Shown here: piece by piece, positions 24,883-36,353 of the stretch
Layout: each line of letters begins with the position of its first letter
Numbering within the stretch: the first letter of the stretch is position 1
Assembly: GCA_001949185.1 (NCBI GenBank)
Contig: BDGG01000016.1
Location: 496,001-560,000, forward strand
DNA from: Ramazzottius varieornatus
Taxonomy: Eukaryota; Tardigrada; Eutardigrada; Parachela; Ramazzottiidae
DNA: 64,000 nt
Direction: 5' to 3'
The notes under the pieces: model-generated
Databases searched by the model: none
Told to the model about the DNA's origin: nothing
The model's input: the letters and a program-made list of their open reading frames with translations, nothing else
Translations under genes and position numbers: made by a program

Positions 24883-25717
24883 ATGCGTCACTCCATCGGA
24901 CTATTCTGCCTGGTATCCCTACATTATTTTGAGATTATGAACGGTCAAAGAAGATCGCGAAAGAACGATCCGACTTCACAAAAAACTCTCAACAGCTGGA
25001 AAGATCCCTTATTCCAGGCTGAAGGTGCTGACGTCGTCGACGAGTCGCAACTTCCGGTTGCCGATGACCCGCCAGCTTTTCCCGTTGACGATGGCTTGGC
25101 CCTACACTTTGGCGACATTGTCGACGACCTGACAACTTCCGCATCCGATGCCGTCGGTGCTGCTGCACCAGTACTTCCCCAAGCACCAGTCACTCCTTCC
25201 CCAGCAGCAACAGTCGCTCCTACCGGCATTGTGGTGGCGAAAGCAAAAGCTGATCGACCACGAGGACCTATCGTCCGGGAAGAACAACTCGAGGAAAAGT
25301 ACGGAACAAATTTCACACCTGATGCCGAAAGTAAGCTTCGCAGGGTCTGGGAAAGCGGTTTCGTGCACCTGTTTATTCCTGTCCTTTCATACAGACGCGG
25401 TCAGCTTCACGGAGCCGGAAATCCTACCGAATTGCTGGCTACAGGCAATGCTGTCAAACAAGTACGACTTCACGCCACAGTGTAACGGTGATGGAACCTT
25501 TGTTGCAAAGCAATGCTACCAAGAACGGTAAGTGTCCTGTTTGTGAGGTACTTTTCTTCCTGGACAAATCGAAACCTCTGAAATGTTTTGTGTTTGCCAT
25601 AGGTGTTGGTGCGCGAACAGGGATGGATCGCCACAGATACGCGAACGGCTCGATCGGTTCTATTACGAAATTCGCGGTCTCACTCTGCGCTGCGTACAAA
25701 ACGGCATCATCGTATAA
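24883..25717 (+). CDS. Secreted protein with one thyroglobulin type-1 domain, 3 exons
   Basis: Exons 24883..25330, 25395..25527 and 25603..25717 give 231 aa with consistent phases. The N-terminus MRHSIGLFCLVSLHYFEI is a likely signal peptide, so the protein should be secreted. The middle is an acidic then Ala/Pro-rich linker without Cys. The C-terminal thyroglobulin type-1 module spans about 163-228 and has all six cysteines in the family pattern: NCWLQ, the hallmark PQCNGDGTFVAKQC, then CWCANRDG and a last Cys in LRC. Such modules often inhibit cysteine or aspartic proteases or bind matrix partners; which applies here cannot be told. The gene converges on arginyl-tRNA synthetase, with 141 bp between stop codons. 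Confidence 0.88.
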
Positions 25718-25858
25718 GGTTGTTCCTGTCCCTCTTTCGTTTATTTTACTGGTACAAAATTAAATCTGGCCCTCTTTTTTGCGAAAATTTGATGCCGACA
25801 ATTCATTATAAAAACGTCAATGCAAAAATCTAAATGTCGAAACGTTTTCCGGTTGGTT

Positions 25859-28800
25859 TCACATTTTGCTCACGGGCGTTATACCAAGGATGGAGAAACA
25901 ACGGTCCATGACACCCGCTGTCGCTTCGCAAAGCAGCAGTCGGTTCCTGTGGACTTTGACGATCGCACCTGTAACAAAAGACCACAAAGTTGGTCTGTAG
26001 TACTGTTCTGCGAAGAAATAGTGGGGTATAACCTACCGGTCGCTCGGTCCTTCTCGATGCAGTAACAATTGTCGTAAAACTCGGTGAAGGTGGACGACAG
26101 TTCATACAGGTAGTCGCAGATCTGGTTCATGAAGAGGTTCTGCAAGGCACCCAACAAGGCTTCGTGGAACATGTTCAGCTTTTTAGCCAACTTTAGTTCC
26201 TTCTCGTGCTCCAACGGAATGGTCCCGACAGACGCCAAGTATTGCTGTAGATCTTCGGAAGACACACCGGCGTTCCTTGCGATAGATCTACCAAAAACAT
26301 CCTTAGTAAAAACAGAAAGGCATTCATAAAAATCCACCTACCGAATACGAGTGTAGGCGTAGAGAAGGTACGCTGCCGTATTCCCCCTGTCGTCCAACAT
26401 CTACAACAGAAGGACATTCTCCTCTAAAATCCAAACTACGTTCACAAACCAAAAATATACTGCAGGGTACCTTGTCAAAGGAAAAAACGTAGTCGCTCAG
26501 CCGGTTTTTGCTCAAGTCGGCATACTTTATGCAGCCATAGGCTACGGCATCTCGCGCTGCTTCAAACTCTTCTTTCGTCAGCTCCTTATCCCTGCCTTTT
26601 TCCTTGAGCTTCGCTTCACATCTTGCCAGACCTAAAACAATATCCCTTAGTCAATTCTATTTCCAACGCGTAATAAGTAGGTTCATTCCTCAGATTTTTT
26701 CGGCTGAAGAAGTTTGATACATACTTTCATGAAAAACTTCCATACATAGACCCCGTGTTCGAAGACCGGACACGGCGCATGCAGGTTCGTAAGAGAGGGT
26801 CAATTTTGGTATACCTTCATCGAGGAGTTCGGCCAGCTGGACGGTATCTCCACTCCTTGTCTTGAACTTCTTCTTATCCTCTCCTAACACCAACCCAAAC
26901 CCGACGAACTGGCATCTCTGGACATCAGGATCCAGCCATCCCGCCAGCTTGGCTCCTTTCACAACCAGGTCGATGTGGAATTCTTGACCAGAGTCAATGA
27001 CGTAAATGTTCCAGTCGCACTTCTCCACCTGCAGTCGATGCCGGATGGTTGCCATGTCCGACGTATCGTAGGTGAAGGCTCCGTCGCCTTTGGCAATGGT
27101 CAGCGGGATCTGTCCTTCGGGGACGAACATGAGCTTCCGGCGACGTCCGTGCTCGTCGGGTTCGTCCAGCTTGAGCAGGCCAGCCTCTTCGAGCTCTCTG
27201 ACGATTTCCTTCATCATTTCGTCGTAGAAAGACTCACCACGGTTCATCAACTTCCTGCTGATCTTCAATCTCTGATAAATTCCGGCCATTTCTGCAAGAA
27301 AACATTGAAACATCAGCACACGGTCGACACTCACGCAGATGCATTCAGAGCTGTGCTTAACCTCAACGACTATCTGTATGCAAGTAGCCAACAGATAAAT
27401 TTCGTACATCCAAGGACTACGTAATTTTCACTGAATAACCAAGAATAACACTAAAAATCTCAGAACAAGCTTGTACCGCTGAAGGAGACTTCGCAGATGA
27501 GCTTCCAAGCCTTCATGATATCTTCTTCGTGGTTTTGTAGACTGACTACACAGTCATGGGCTCGTCGCTTGAATTCCGGGTCTTCGTCGAAATGGACCTT
27601 CGCTTCCTGTAGAACACAACAAAGGGCACTTGTTGAACGGACTACTGTATCAGGAAGAAAACTGAATTTACGGAGGGTCTACTGCACTTTATAGAAGGTT
27701 TGCAGATCGCCAATGGGTGGTGAAACTGTCAAGTAGTTCGGGAACTTGTCCTTGAGGTGAGCGATCAGCATACCGAACTGCGTTCCCCAATCACCCAGAT
27801 GGTTCAATCGGACGACTTCGTAGCCAATGAACTCTAGAAGGTTTGCGATGCTGTCTCCGATAATCGTCGACCTGGAAAAAAACGGTATATACAGCGGTAT
27901 AATTATCAAAATTGCACCAAAATCCGAAAATTCGGATTCGCGCTTCTAACAAACTATCGATATTATCAACAACGGCTGATATTTGCTCAGAAAAAATATT
28001 TACACATACCGTAAGTGTCCAACATGCATTTGTTTAGCGATGTTTGGTGACGAATAGTCCACAATGACTTTCAGTTTCTTGCTGACTGGTGGTGGAGGGA
28101 ATTGCTCTCGAATCAGACTGGTCAACTTCTGGGCGACGAATGCAGGTTTCAGGTTCAAGTTAATAAAACCAGCAGGCGACACGACCGTCTGCAAGGAACG
28201 TTTCGTTTACCCAACAACCAAGCAAACATCAGAGTCACGGAATTTATAGGTACCGATTCGATAAGGTCGTTTGAAGGAAGACACACAACAAGTTTCTCAG
28301 CTAGGACCTTCTCCGCTGTCACGACATCTGCTCCTGCTTTCTTCTTCCCCTTTGCGTCGCCACTGAACGCTGGTGCAGGAGCTGCTTGCGCCGAAAAAAC
28401 CTTAGCTTCTTCTTTAAGTTTGTCAAGCTCGACAGTGCGTCCTTGCTTCTTCAGCCACTGCAAAAGAGAACAAAGTGAACAAATGAAGAATGTTAAGACT
28501 TTACAAAGCATGACGCCATGGGAGAACGAAATCTACGTAGTTATAGACAGTAACACGTGCAAAACCGTGACGTCGTATGCTATAGTAACGGATAACTGGG
28601 TATTCTGGCACGACTGAGGTTTGCGGCCTTTTCCGTCCGAAATTACCACCTCACCTGGGATATCTTGATAGCATCATTGCACTGGTAGTCTCCATGGATA
28701 GGAGTACAAGCGTTGACGGCGTTAGGGACTTCATCGATGTCAGGAAACAAAGTTATGACGGCAATATGGAAAAGCGCTTTGATGCGTTCCAGCGTAGGAT

Positions 28801-29201
28801 AGTCCACGCCAGTGCTTCGCTTTTTCTTCTCGCCCAGAGCCTAAATCAGATACCCTCTTCTTATATTAATCGAAAAGTCCGGAGGTTTGTGAATTTATGC
28901 CTGGATCAGGTGATTTCGACGGAATTTCAAGCGTCCATTTTGTGCGTTCAGTGTTTCCAAATCACCAGTCGACTGATCCTGGGACACAGAGCCAGCCAAA
29001 CGCTTCATCTGAGCAAGCTGCTTTTCCAGGTCTCTCAGTTCGTTCTCCTGGAAAAGGAAGCTATATAAGGCACCACGTAGACAGAAAACGATGAGCCGGG
29101 ATAAAAGACTTACATGTACACCGGGCAGAGTAAATTTGGCTTCTGTGACTTACTTGCTCGCCAGTTCGCCTGCTAACAGCTTCAGAGATTTTACCGTCCA
29201 T
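25859..29201 (-). CDS. RARS1: Arginyl-tRNA synthetase, cytoplasmic, 12 exons
   Basis: This class I enzyme charges tRNA-Arg. Exons (minus): 29201..29154, 29047..28901, 28840..28655, 28457..28254, 28188..28010, 27871..27688, 27606..27477, 27291..26815, 26631..26471, 26400..26342, 26287..26037, 25968..25859; 711 aa, phases consistent (human 660). A short N-terminal coiled coil includes [11 protein letters not shown] and [15 protein letters not shown]. The core has [13 protein letters not shown], the HIGH-type signature [15 protein letters not shown] near residue 250, [35 protein letters not shown], and [16 protein letters not shown], which replaces KMSK in ArgRS. The anticodon domain has [17 protein letters not shown] and [18 protein letters not shown]. 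Exon 4 holds an extra Lys/Ala-rich stretch of about 38 residues. Intron 2 has a GC donor (CAG|GCATAA at 28900). A minus-strand AATAAA near 25740 could be its poly(A) signal. Confidence 0.96.
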
Positions 29202-29425
29202 TATCCTCCAGCTTCCAAGATTCGCGGCGCAACTGAAAAGGAAAGAACTGTGGCCGAATTGCCCGAATGGAGAGACGAAGCTGTATAAGGCGTCACGTAA
29301 ACAGAGTGTCACAGTGGTCGTAATTTTCCGATGGAGCCGGAAGTTGACAGTTGACTACCGGATACATTACAGTTATACGAGGCTCTGCTGATATGGCGTA
29401 ATATAGCGATGGACTCAGTGAATTA
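29202..29425. other. Upstream region of arginyl-tRNA synthetase
   Basis: This short stretch separates the RARS1 start codon from the hAT composite. No feature seen; it should contain the promoter. Confidence 0.4.
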
Positions 29426-29746
29426 TCGAAAACTAGCGCTGGCAAAAATACGATAAAATTCGATACGATATTTTCCGATACAATTAATGATGAGCATTAC
29501 AAGCTGACGGCTCGTGTAATGTAAAATGTAATGTAAAACAGTGTAATTACAAAAAGTGTAATCACATTTTACACTTGTTCACATTTTACAACCCCGAAAG
29601 AACGGAACCTGTAAACCAAGTGTAAACTATCAAATGACCCCTCCAAGTTAGCTAAATCAAAGCCGCTACAGATGTGGAAAGAAACGTAATCTCTCGTATA
29701 CAGTAAACCTATTAACACAATCTTCAATCTTCACTGGTTCAAACAA

Positions 29747-32172
29747 CTACTTGACAACAAATAAATCTGCTAAGGTGAAAAACTTTCCGGTCAGAGACAC
29801 GTCATCTTCGAGCTCCTCACTGCTTGGCATGTCATTGTCGTCTTGACCGAACAAATCATCAAGGATTGCCATTTGACTTTCCAGCTCCATTAGATCGGTT
29901 TCACCGCCACCTGGAAAAGTAATATTCTAAAGTACCGATGTCAAAATAGTAATGTCGAAGTAAATTGAAAATCATATCATAATGTAAGTGAATTGTTTAC
30001 CTTGATCAAGTTTCACTGGTACTGTCTCTTCGTCCACTGTTACAACAACAACAGGCTCATCTGAAACATTTCCGGTCATCTTTGCTTTCTTCTCGTCCTT
30101 TTCTCTCTTACGTTTTCTTGAGAGCTCCTCATCTTCACGACAGAATTTCATTTTCAGCGTGCACATACCACTAACCAGATTAAGTCCCAATCTGTTTCTG
30201 CTTGCCGTATGGACATCGTTCATTTTCTTCCAGAAACGTTCAACTGAAGCGGCGTGCGGGCAAGCTGAAAGAAGGAACTTAGCCAGCTGAGCCACTTCTG
30301 AATGCTCGGCCTCGGCATAAGTCCAGTAATCGAAAGGGTTACTCAGCTGGCTAGTGTACTTCAAGTCGAAGACACCCTGATTCGCAGTGTAACGGATTGC
30401 AGAAGTCAGCAAGGAAGTCGGATCTTTTTGGAAGAACTGTCGGTAAAGGTCGCTGGCCCACGTGTAAATCACTCCACTATGAACTTTGTTAGGGTCACGA
30501 CGGAACATATCGAGCTTTAGTTTGGGGTCGAGGAACATTGCTACAGCGAATACGTCGGTTGGGTAGAAGCTTTTCCACCGCTTTTCCAGTTGAGAAACTA
30601 AAGTCCAAGAAACGTTACGATCTTTCAACAGCGAAAACCCACAGTAGATATCGCGTATGGCTGAACCGATGTCAGCAATCGTGCAATTGTCTGATTCTGC
30701 CTTTGCTTGTGCGCTGACCAGCGGCCTAAGTACTGCAGCAATCTCTTTTGCGCCAAGCCAGAACTCGTCGTCATCGAGGATCACTTTTAAGTTGAATGGT
30801 ACCAGACCCAAATTCGCGCTGTACTTGACGCCATACATCTGCAACAAATAAACAAAGGCACGAATGTTAACAGAACTAATACGCTGCATGTTAACAAATC
30901 TTTTTTTTGAGTAAAGATTTCTGATTCTTGACCGAAGACGCCTGCACTTAATCTACCGTTTGAATGATGAAGTGTATCGAAACGTTACCTGCAAGGCACT
31001 CTTTGNNNNNNNNNNNNNNNNNNNNNNNNNNNNNNNNNNNNNNNNNNNNNNNNNNNNNNNNNNNNNNNNNNNNNNNNNNNNNNNNNNNNNNNNNNNNNNN
31101 NNNNNNNNNNNNNNNNNNNNNNNNNNNNNNNNNNNNNNNNNNNNNNNNNNNNNNNNNNNNNNNNNNNNNNNNNNNNNNNNNNNNNNNNNNNNNNNNNNNN
31201 NNNNNNNNNNNNNNNNNNNNNNNNNNNNNNNNNNNNNNNNNNNNNNNNNNNNNNNNNNNNNNNNNNNNNNNNNNNNNNNNNNNNNNNNNNNNNNNNNNNN
31301 NNNNNNNNNNNNNNNNNNNNNNNNNNNNNNNNNNNNNNNNNNNNNNNNNNNNNNNNNNNNNNNNNNNNNNNNNNNNNNNNNNNNNNNNNNNNNNNNNNNN
31401 NNNNNNNNNNNNNNNNNNNNNNNNNNNNNNNNNNNNNNNNNNNNNNNNNNNNNNNNNNNNNNNNNNNNNNNNNNNNNNNNNNNNNNNNNNNNNNNNNNNN
31501 NNNNNNNNNNNNNNNNNNNNNNNNNNNNNNNNNNNNNNNNNNNNNNNNNNNNNNNNNNNNNNNNNNNNNNNNNNNNNNNNNNNNNNNNNNNNNNNNNNNN
31601 NNNNNNNNNNNNNNNNNNNNNNNNNNNNNNNNNNNNNNNNNNNNNNNNNNNNNNNNNNNNNNNNNNNNNNNNNNNNNNNNNNNNNNNNNNNNNNNNNNNN
31701 NNNNNNNNNNNNNNNNNNNNNNNNNNNNNNNNNNNNNNNNNNNNNNNNNNNNNNNNNNNNNNNNNNNNNNNNNNNNNNNNNNNNNNNNNNNNNNNNNNNN
31801 NNNNNNNNNNNNNNNNNNNNNNNNNNNNNNNNNNNNNNNNNNNNNNNNNNNNNNNNNNNNNNNNNNNNNNNNNNNNNNNNNNNNNNNNNNNNNNNNNNNN
31901 NNNNNNNNNNNNNNNNNNNNNNNNNNNNNNNNNNTCTACACAGTGCTTACAGGTTGCTTTGCGGTGCTTGGACTTCGGCCAGTATTCAGCACTTCTTTCG
32001 AACTCGGTCCACAGGTCAAGACGACTAACCTTTGTGCCACCTATCGATCAATCAGCAATCAATCATTCGAACACAGTGAATAGAATCCCTATGTCGACCA
32101 CATAGAAGTCCACTTACGTTTTGTGTCTTGCTGTTCATCGGTCTCCTCGTCGCTCTCCTCGCTTTCAGACAT
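29747..32172 (-). CDS. hAT transposase with BED zinc finger, at least 4 exons, centre in gap
   Basis: Exon 1 is 32172..32118, starting with an acidic N-terminus MSESEESDEETDEQQDTK. Exon 2 starts at 32040 and runs into the gap; it encodes a BED zinc finger (DLWTEFE then KHRKATCKHC). After the gap comes 30838..30001, with LVSQLEKRWKSFYPTDVFA, AMFLDPKLKLDMF and the hAT dimerisation signature SACPHAASVERFWKKMNDVH. The last exon is 29910..29747, an acidic tail ending at a TAG. All visible phases agree and no stop or frameshift interrupts the visible parts. A donor at about 30984 suggests a further exon entering the gap. The protein would bind the element ends and catalyse cut-and-paste movement in the nucleus. 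Confidence 0.88.
31006..31934. other. Assembly gap of 929 N
   Basis: The gap falls inside the hAT transposase gene and hides its central coding part. Its length is not a round default, so it may be an estimated size. Confidence 0.99.
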
Positions 32173-33431
32173 CGTGTATGCAAACAGAGGTTCGTAGTCA
32201 AGCTCAAAGTACGCTAGTGTCAGATTAGATTGAACGGAGTAAGAATGATAAGGCCGAAAGCAGCTGCGTATATTTCGTACTGCGGCAGTGTAAACCAGAC
32301 TGTGTCATCATGTCCACTGATGTAAAGCTTCTCTCAGATCGACAATCACTCAATCAATGGTTTCCCTCAACCCGTGTTCAATTAACACGGCTTTTAATCA
32401 GTTAATGGCGATTTGAACGGATATTTCGGTTTTATACTCGCGTGTAATTCCAAGTGTAATTACACTTTTACAGTTGTATTTTACACTACAACTTTCCGAA
32501 GATTGTAATGTAATGTAAAAGTGTAAATGTAATGTAAAATGTAATGTAATGTAAAGTGTAATGCTCATCATTAGATACAATATCGGCGGATATTTTATTG
32601 CGGTCTTCGATATTCATTCGATATCGATATTTCGATACGATATTTTTGCAATACCGTATTTTCGATATATCGTATCATATCGCAGCGATATATCGATATT
32701 TGTGGAATTTTAGGTTTTCAGAATTCCATTGGTCCAAGCCCAAAAAATCGAGAAGCCGATTTCCACATGGGGAATTAGTAAGATCGAAAGCGTCGGATGC
32801 AGCAAAGACATGATTATACCAAGACTTCAGACACATGGAAACCTGGACAGAATTAGTACCAGAACCGAATGGGCTGAGTGTGCTCGGTACACCATGGCCA
32901 GAATCAAGTTTTGGAATCAACCATGGTCTTCCGTAAACGAGATATCACTGGCGAGTTTGCCATTCAGCAAAATACCGATATATCGATCATACATCGAGAT
33001 AATTTATGGCGCAATACGATATCGCCAAATATTTTATTGCGTTATTCGATATGAGCGTCCTATCGATATTTTCGATACGATATCTCCGGGATATTTTATC
33101 GCAAAGATTCGATATATTTCGATACGATATCGGTATACCGTATCGTTGCCAGCACTATCGAAAACACAAAACGGCTTCGCAACATCAAATGCAGCCCAAC
33201 TTTGGAACTTTGGATCAGTCAATCAATATTTTTCTTATGAAAAATGGCGTTCTCAACCTTGTTGGAACACCGATTCCCCTGTTTAGTAGTGGTAGGATCT
33301 GCGCACTGCTGATGAAGTTTCCTTATTGAACCGGTTTTCGGCGGGTCGTAAGTGAGTGTCCCTTGATTCTGTATATTAGGCTGAGTAAACCACCCGTCCA
33401 CCGCTGACGTAATGTAAGCTATAGCCAGCCC

Positions 33432-33563
33432 GTGTACACGCAGGACGAGAAATTCTGGTACAGTAAAATCATGGTACAGGCGAAGAGGACGGCAAAATGG
33501 AAATTCAACCGTAGAAAAGAGTCGAAAAGTGTATCACTGTAGATCGGACGCGTACATACGTGC
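33432..33563. repeat. Truncated copy of the GTACACGC-terminated MITE family
   Basis: The left part matches the elements at 57883 and 59386: GTGTACACGCAGGACGAG, then TGGTACAGGCGAAGAGGACGG and GTCGAAAAGTGTATCACTG. It stops where the next element begins at 33564, so the right terminus is missing or displaced. Confidence 0.7.
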
Positions 33564-33901
33564 AGAGTGAAACAACCAACCAACTAGTGTATTCACTGAA
33601 GGAAAGGCCCGTTGCTTCACTGGAGCAATCTGTCCTCTCAATCAAGCGGAGGTAGACACATTAGTTAGTGATTGTTTCTCAGGGCGGACTTTCATTGTTT
33701 GAACGTGGGTTAGCCCTTGATTGACCAGGGCCGACTTTGACCACGTGACCACAAGGTCAGAGACTTTACTCTCGAAGCACGTGGTCAAATCCATCCCTTC
33801 AATCAACAAGGTCCTTGATTGACTACGGGCAATGGTTTCATACAAGGGCCTGTCACTGGCTCACTGCAGTGAATACACTAGTTAGTTGATTGTTTCACTC
33901 T
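33564..33901. repeat. MITE of 338 bp with about 35-bp inverted termini
   Basis: The left end begins AGAGTGAAACAACCAACCAA and the right end, reverse-complemented, begins AGAGTGAAACAATCAACTAA; both continue into CTAGTGTATTCACTG. The interior has no coding potential. A clear target-site duplication was not seen. Confidence 0.8.
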
Positions 33902-34836
33902 AGTACTTTAAAGTGCCAATGATGCGGGACAGGTTTGAATCCGGGTGCGTATAAAAAGACCGCGCGGATCGTAGGTGAAATATCTGGTCAACGTGTGTAT
34001 CGATCAAGCGATCGTTATGACATGACACATAACAGCCAAAACAGCGCGTACCGGGAGGATTATTTATGCGGACCCGGACTAGTGATATTCCAATATGGGT
34101 TAATGAAATCTAATATAATAAAAAACAAATATCCGCCGTCCATCAAAGTTCTAATGAGTGACCACTACTATAGTAAAACGTCTACTTGATTTATTAAAAT
34201 CTTACTATAGTAGCACTTCCGGGGGTTTGTTATTAAAATATATTTTAATATCGGAGAGCTCGACGGAAGATCAGAAGATTCAGAATCACAACCATCAGAT
34301 CAACAAAAGTACTGTAGTACAGCTTGCACCCTGCACCTGCACACTGTAAAATGGCCGGTTGAAGTGTCAGACCGTATGCAGGTGCACGATGTTCAAGGGT
34401 ATTTGTTTTGCAGTAGCCCTACTGTGCTGCGGTAGAGGTATCATTATGGTGTGGCACACTTTATAAGGCGTGGGTCGCACATCGAGAAACCAACGCATCA
34501 GAACTCAGCAAATCAACCAGTTTTTCGAATCAGCGGAAGCGTTACCCGTATTAAAATATGTTTTACTATAGATGATGGACAACTTAATAATTATAAAATA
34601 TTGCACTTCCGATTTCAATCTACTAAAAGATAAAATCATCTACTGTAATATAATATGATTAATTGAGTTCGACTTCAAATTTATACATACAATCTCCCAC
34701 AAAAAAAACAAAAACGCAAGCCAGTTTGCAAAAGCATAAAGAGGCCCGGTAGAACCAGACCCCAAAACAATGAAGCAATACAAATCACCTAAAAATCTCG
34801 GTTATTGACATCGACAATAGAATAGATCTCCTCCAA
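33902..34836. other. AT-rich non-coding stretch with a short palindrome
   Basis: No gene seen. A perfect 12-bp inverted repeat, CTACTATAGTAA and TTACTATAGTAG, lies at about 34166-34214, and a related TTTTACTATAG motif recurs near 34562. These could be ends of short decayed elements. Confidence 0.4.
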
Positions 34837-34846
34837 ACCTCCATGA

Positions 34847-36353
34847 CTAGAAACGGTTCCGAAAACAGGCAGCATTACCACGTTGAATATCTATACTAAG
34901 CTTTTGCTTCAAAAACGAGAGAGATCTTGTTTCGCCGGTGGCTTCTGCTGTTCTTTTGCCTGTTTGCTGGATAAGGCTGGATGCTGCGTTCCTGAAAGGA
35001 CCGAAAGTTTCGAACGCTACTGGACAGAACAGGTAGCGACCATCCAGCTCGCGGTACTTGTGTCTCTTGAGCTCTTCCGCCTTGTTGGCGGCATAACCAA
35101 GCTGCCCCGCTGATCCTTGCAGGTATGTTTCCGCAAGAGTGTCAACACAGGTTACATCCCAGACAAGAGCCTTACCTTGTTGCCACGGGATGAGCGTCAG
35201 TCCGTCAGGTCGTTTCTGGTCGTCCCTGAGGATCCCGTTGAGCTCAAGGACGTTCGGGACTTCACAGCTGATGAGGGCACGGTGGAGGGAGTCATTCAGA
35301 GCGGAATGTCTAGAATGCCGTCCGGCACTCAACTCACAAGACAAGCCGTGGCGCCCCACCTCCCCGGCAAGTTTTTTGCAACGACAAACATGAGGCTCAC
35401 AGAGCCTAGCCCCAAGACGCAAACCAACTGAGATGCGAAACGAGTTGTCGTCCAGAAAATTACCTAAAACAGAAATGGGTAACGCATTAAGCCATGCTCT
35501 TGAGTCCTTAGCTGATACGGCAACTATTTTAATGACAGCGTTCGTGTGTTTGCAGGCAAGCTTCGTACACGCGCTTGGCCTAGTTACTGGCGGCGAACAA
35601 ATTTCTAGCCACCGGCCGAAAGCGGTATCTTCCGGCTCAACTGACGATCAATCGAAGCGTTGCCGCTTTCGGCCCGTGGCCAAATATTTTCCCCCCATAA
35701 TTATGCTAGATGAACCTTTGAGTGTACCTTTGATGAACGTGCATTGTGGGTTGAAAGGCACTACGTAGTGACAATTATAGCTTGTTGGAAAACCAAAAAG
35801 CAAATTTCGCAAAATCGAACCCAGCCCTCTCGTGCGGGAGTCGGCGCGTTATCTTGGTGGAGAGTCCGTATCTTGGGGTGCAACGAAGGATCTACAATAG
35901 TCGGGCTGCAACGGAGGATCTACAATAGCTTAGGTAGACTAAGACAGTTCTTCAACAGAAACAAAGCTTGGTGGGCCGAGATTCTTCCAAGCGTGTAACC
36001 ATGAGCTCAGCCTGTTGGATCTTTTTCTCTAGGACCGGAGGGATCGCTTCGGGGAAGACTGGAGCTCCAAGTAGCGTTAGGGTCTCCTTGTCCGGAAATA
36101 TTACGCCAGGGCAGAGGAGCTTCATTTTCTGGCGTGTAACTTGTTGTTGGGTAGGAGTACCTCCACAGACAACAAACTCACATTTGGACGTATTGAGCTC
36201 GAGGCCCAGAGAAGCGCCGATCTTCACAATGGTCTGGAAGTCCCTAATTACCAGTTCGAAGTCTCCACCAAGCGTGGCATCGTCAAGATACCATACATTG
36301 AAGGGCGACTGAAGCGACTTGGACAGGTTCCGGGTCAGAAGACAGAATAACAA
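34847..36353 (-). pseudogene. LINE-type retrotransposon fragment (reverse transcriptase and C-terminal region)
   Basis: Two minus-strand pieces belong together. 36353..35952 encodes part of a reverse transcriptase with the catalytic motif WYLDDATLGG followed by a conserved DFQTIVKIGASLGLELNTSKCE-type helix. 35422..34847 encodes the region usually found after the RT in such elements, with KALVWDVTCVDTLAETYL, AEELKRHKYRELDGRYLF, PVAFETFGPF and RSLSFLKQKLSIDIQRGNA, ending at a stop. Between them about 530 bp is non-coding and holds a separate inverted sequence (CCGAAAGCGG and CCGCTTTCGG at about 35617-35675), so a later insertion probably split the element. The 5' end is missing. It looks inactive. 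Confidence 0.78.

Larger units (their letters stand above)
29485..32573 (-). mobile_element. hAT-superfamily DNA transposon, probably autonomous
   Basis: The borders are set by terminal inverted repeats TAATGATGAGCATTACA (29485 on the left; reverse complement ending at 32573) and a perfect 8-bp target duplication GATACAAT at 29477-29484 and 32574-32581. Sub-terminal regions are dense in short GTAATGTAAAA motifs in both ends, a usual transposase-binding layout in hAT elements. The minus strand encodes a spliced transposase. A 929-bp gap at 31006-31934 hides its centre. Confidence 0.93.
29426..33165. mobile_element. Older hAT-like element interrupted by a second hAT transposon
   Basis: The element proper spans 29434..33157 and is flanked by a perfect 8-bp direct repeat TCGAAAAC (29426-29433 and 33158-33165). 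Its terminal inverted repeats read TAGCGCTGGCAA on the left and, reverse-complemented, TAGTGCTGGCAACGATACG on the right. Its interior is full of GATACGATATCGATAT-like palindromic motifs. Without the inserted 3.1 kb transposon it would be about 627 bp, with no coding capacity. hAT assignment rests on the 8-bp duplication and the TAG-GG-type termini. Confidence 0.85.

Noticed and set aside
26975-27424. 149-codon plus-strand frame
   Set aside because: Antisense shadow of arginyl-tRNA synthetase exon 8.
30960-32105. Very long open frames across 31006-31934
   Set aside because: They consist almost entirely of Ns from the assembly gap.
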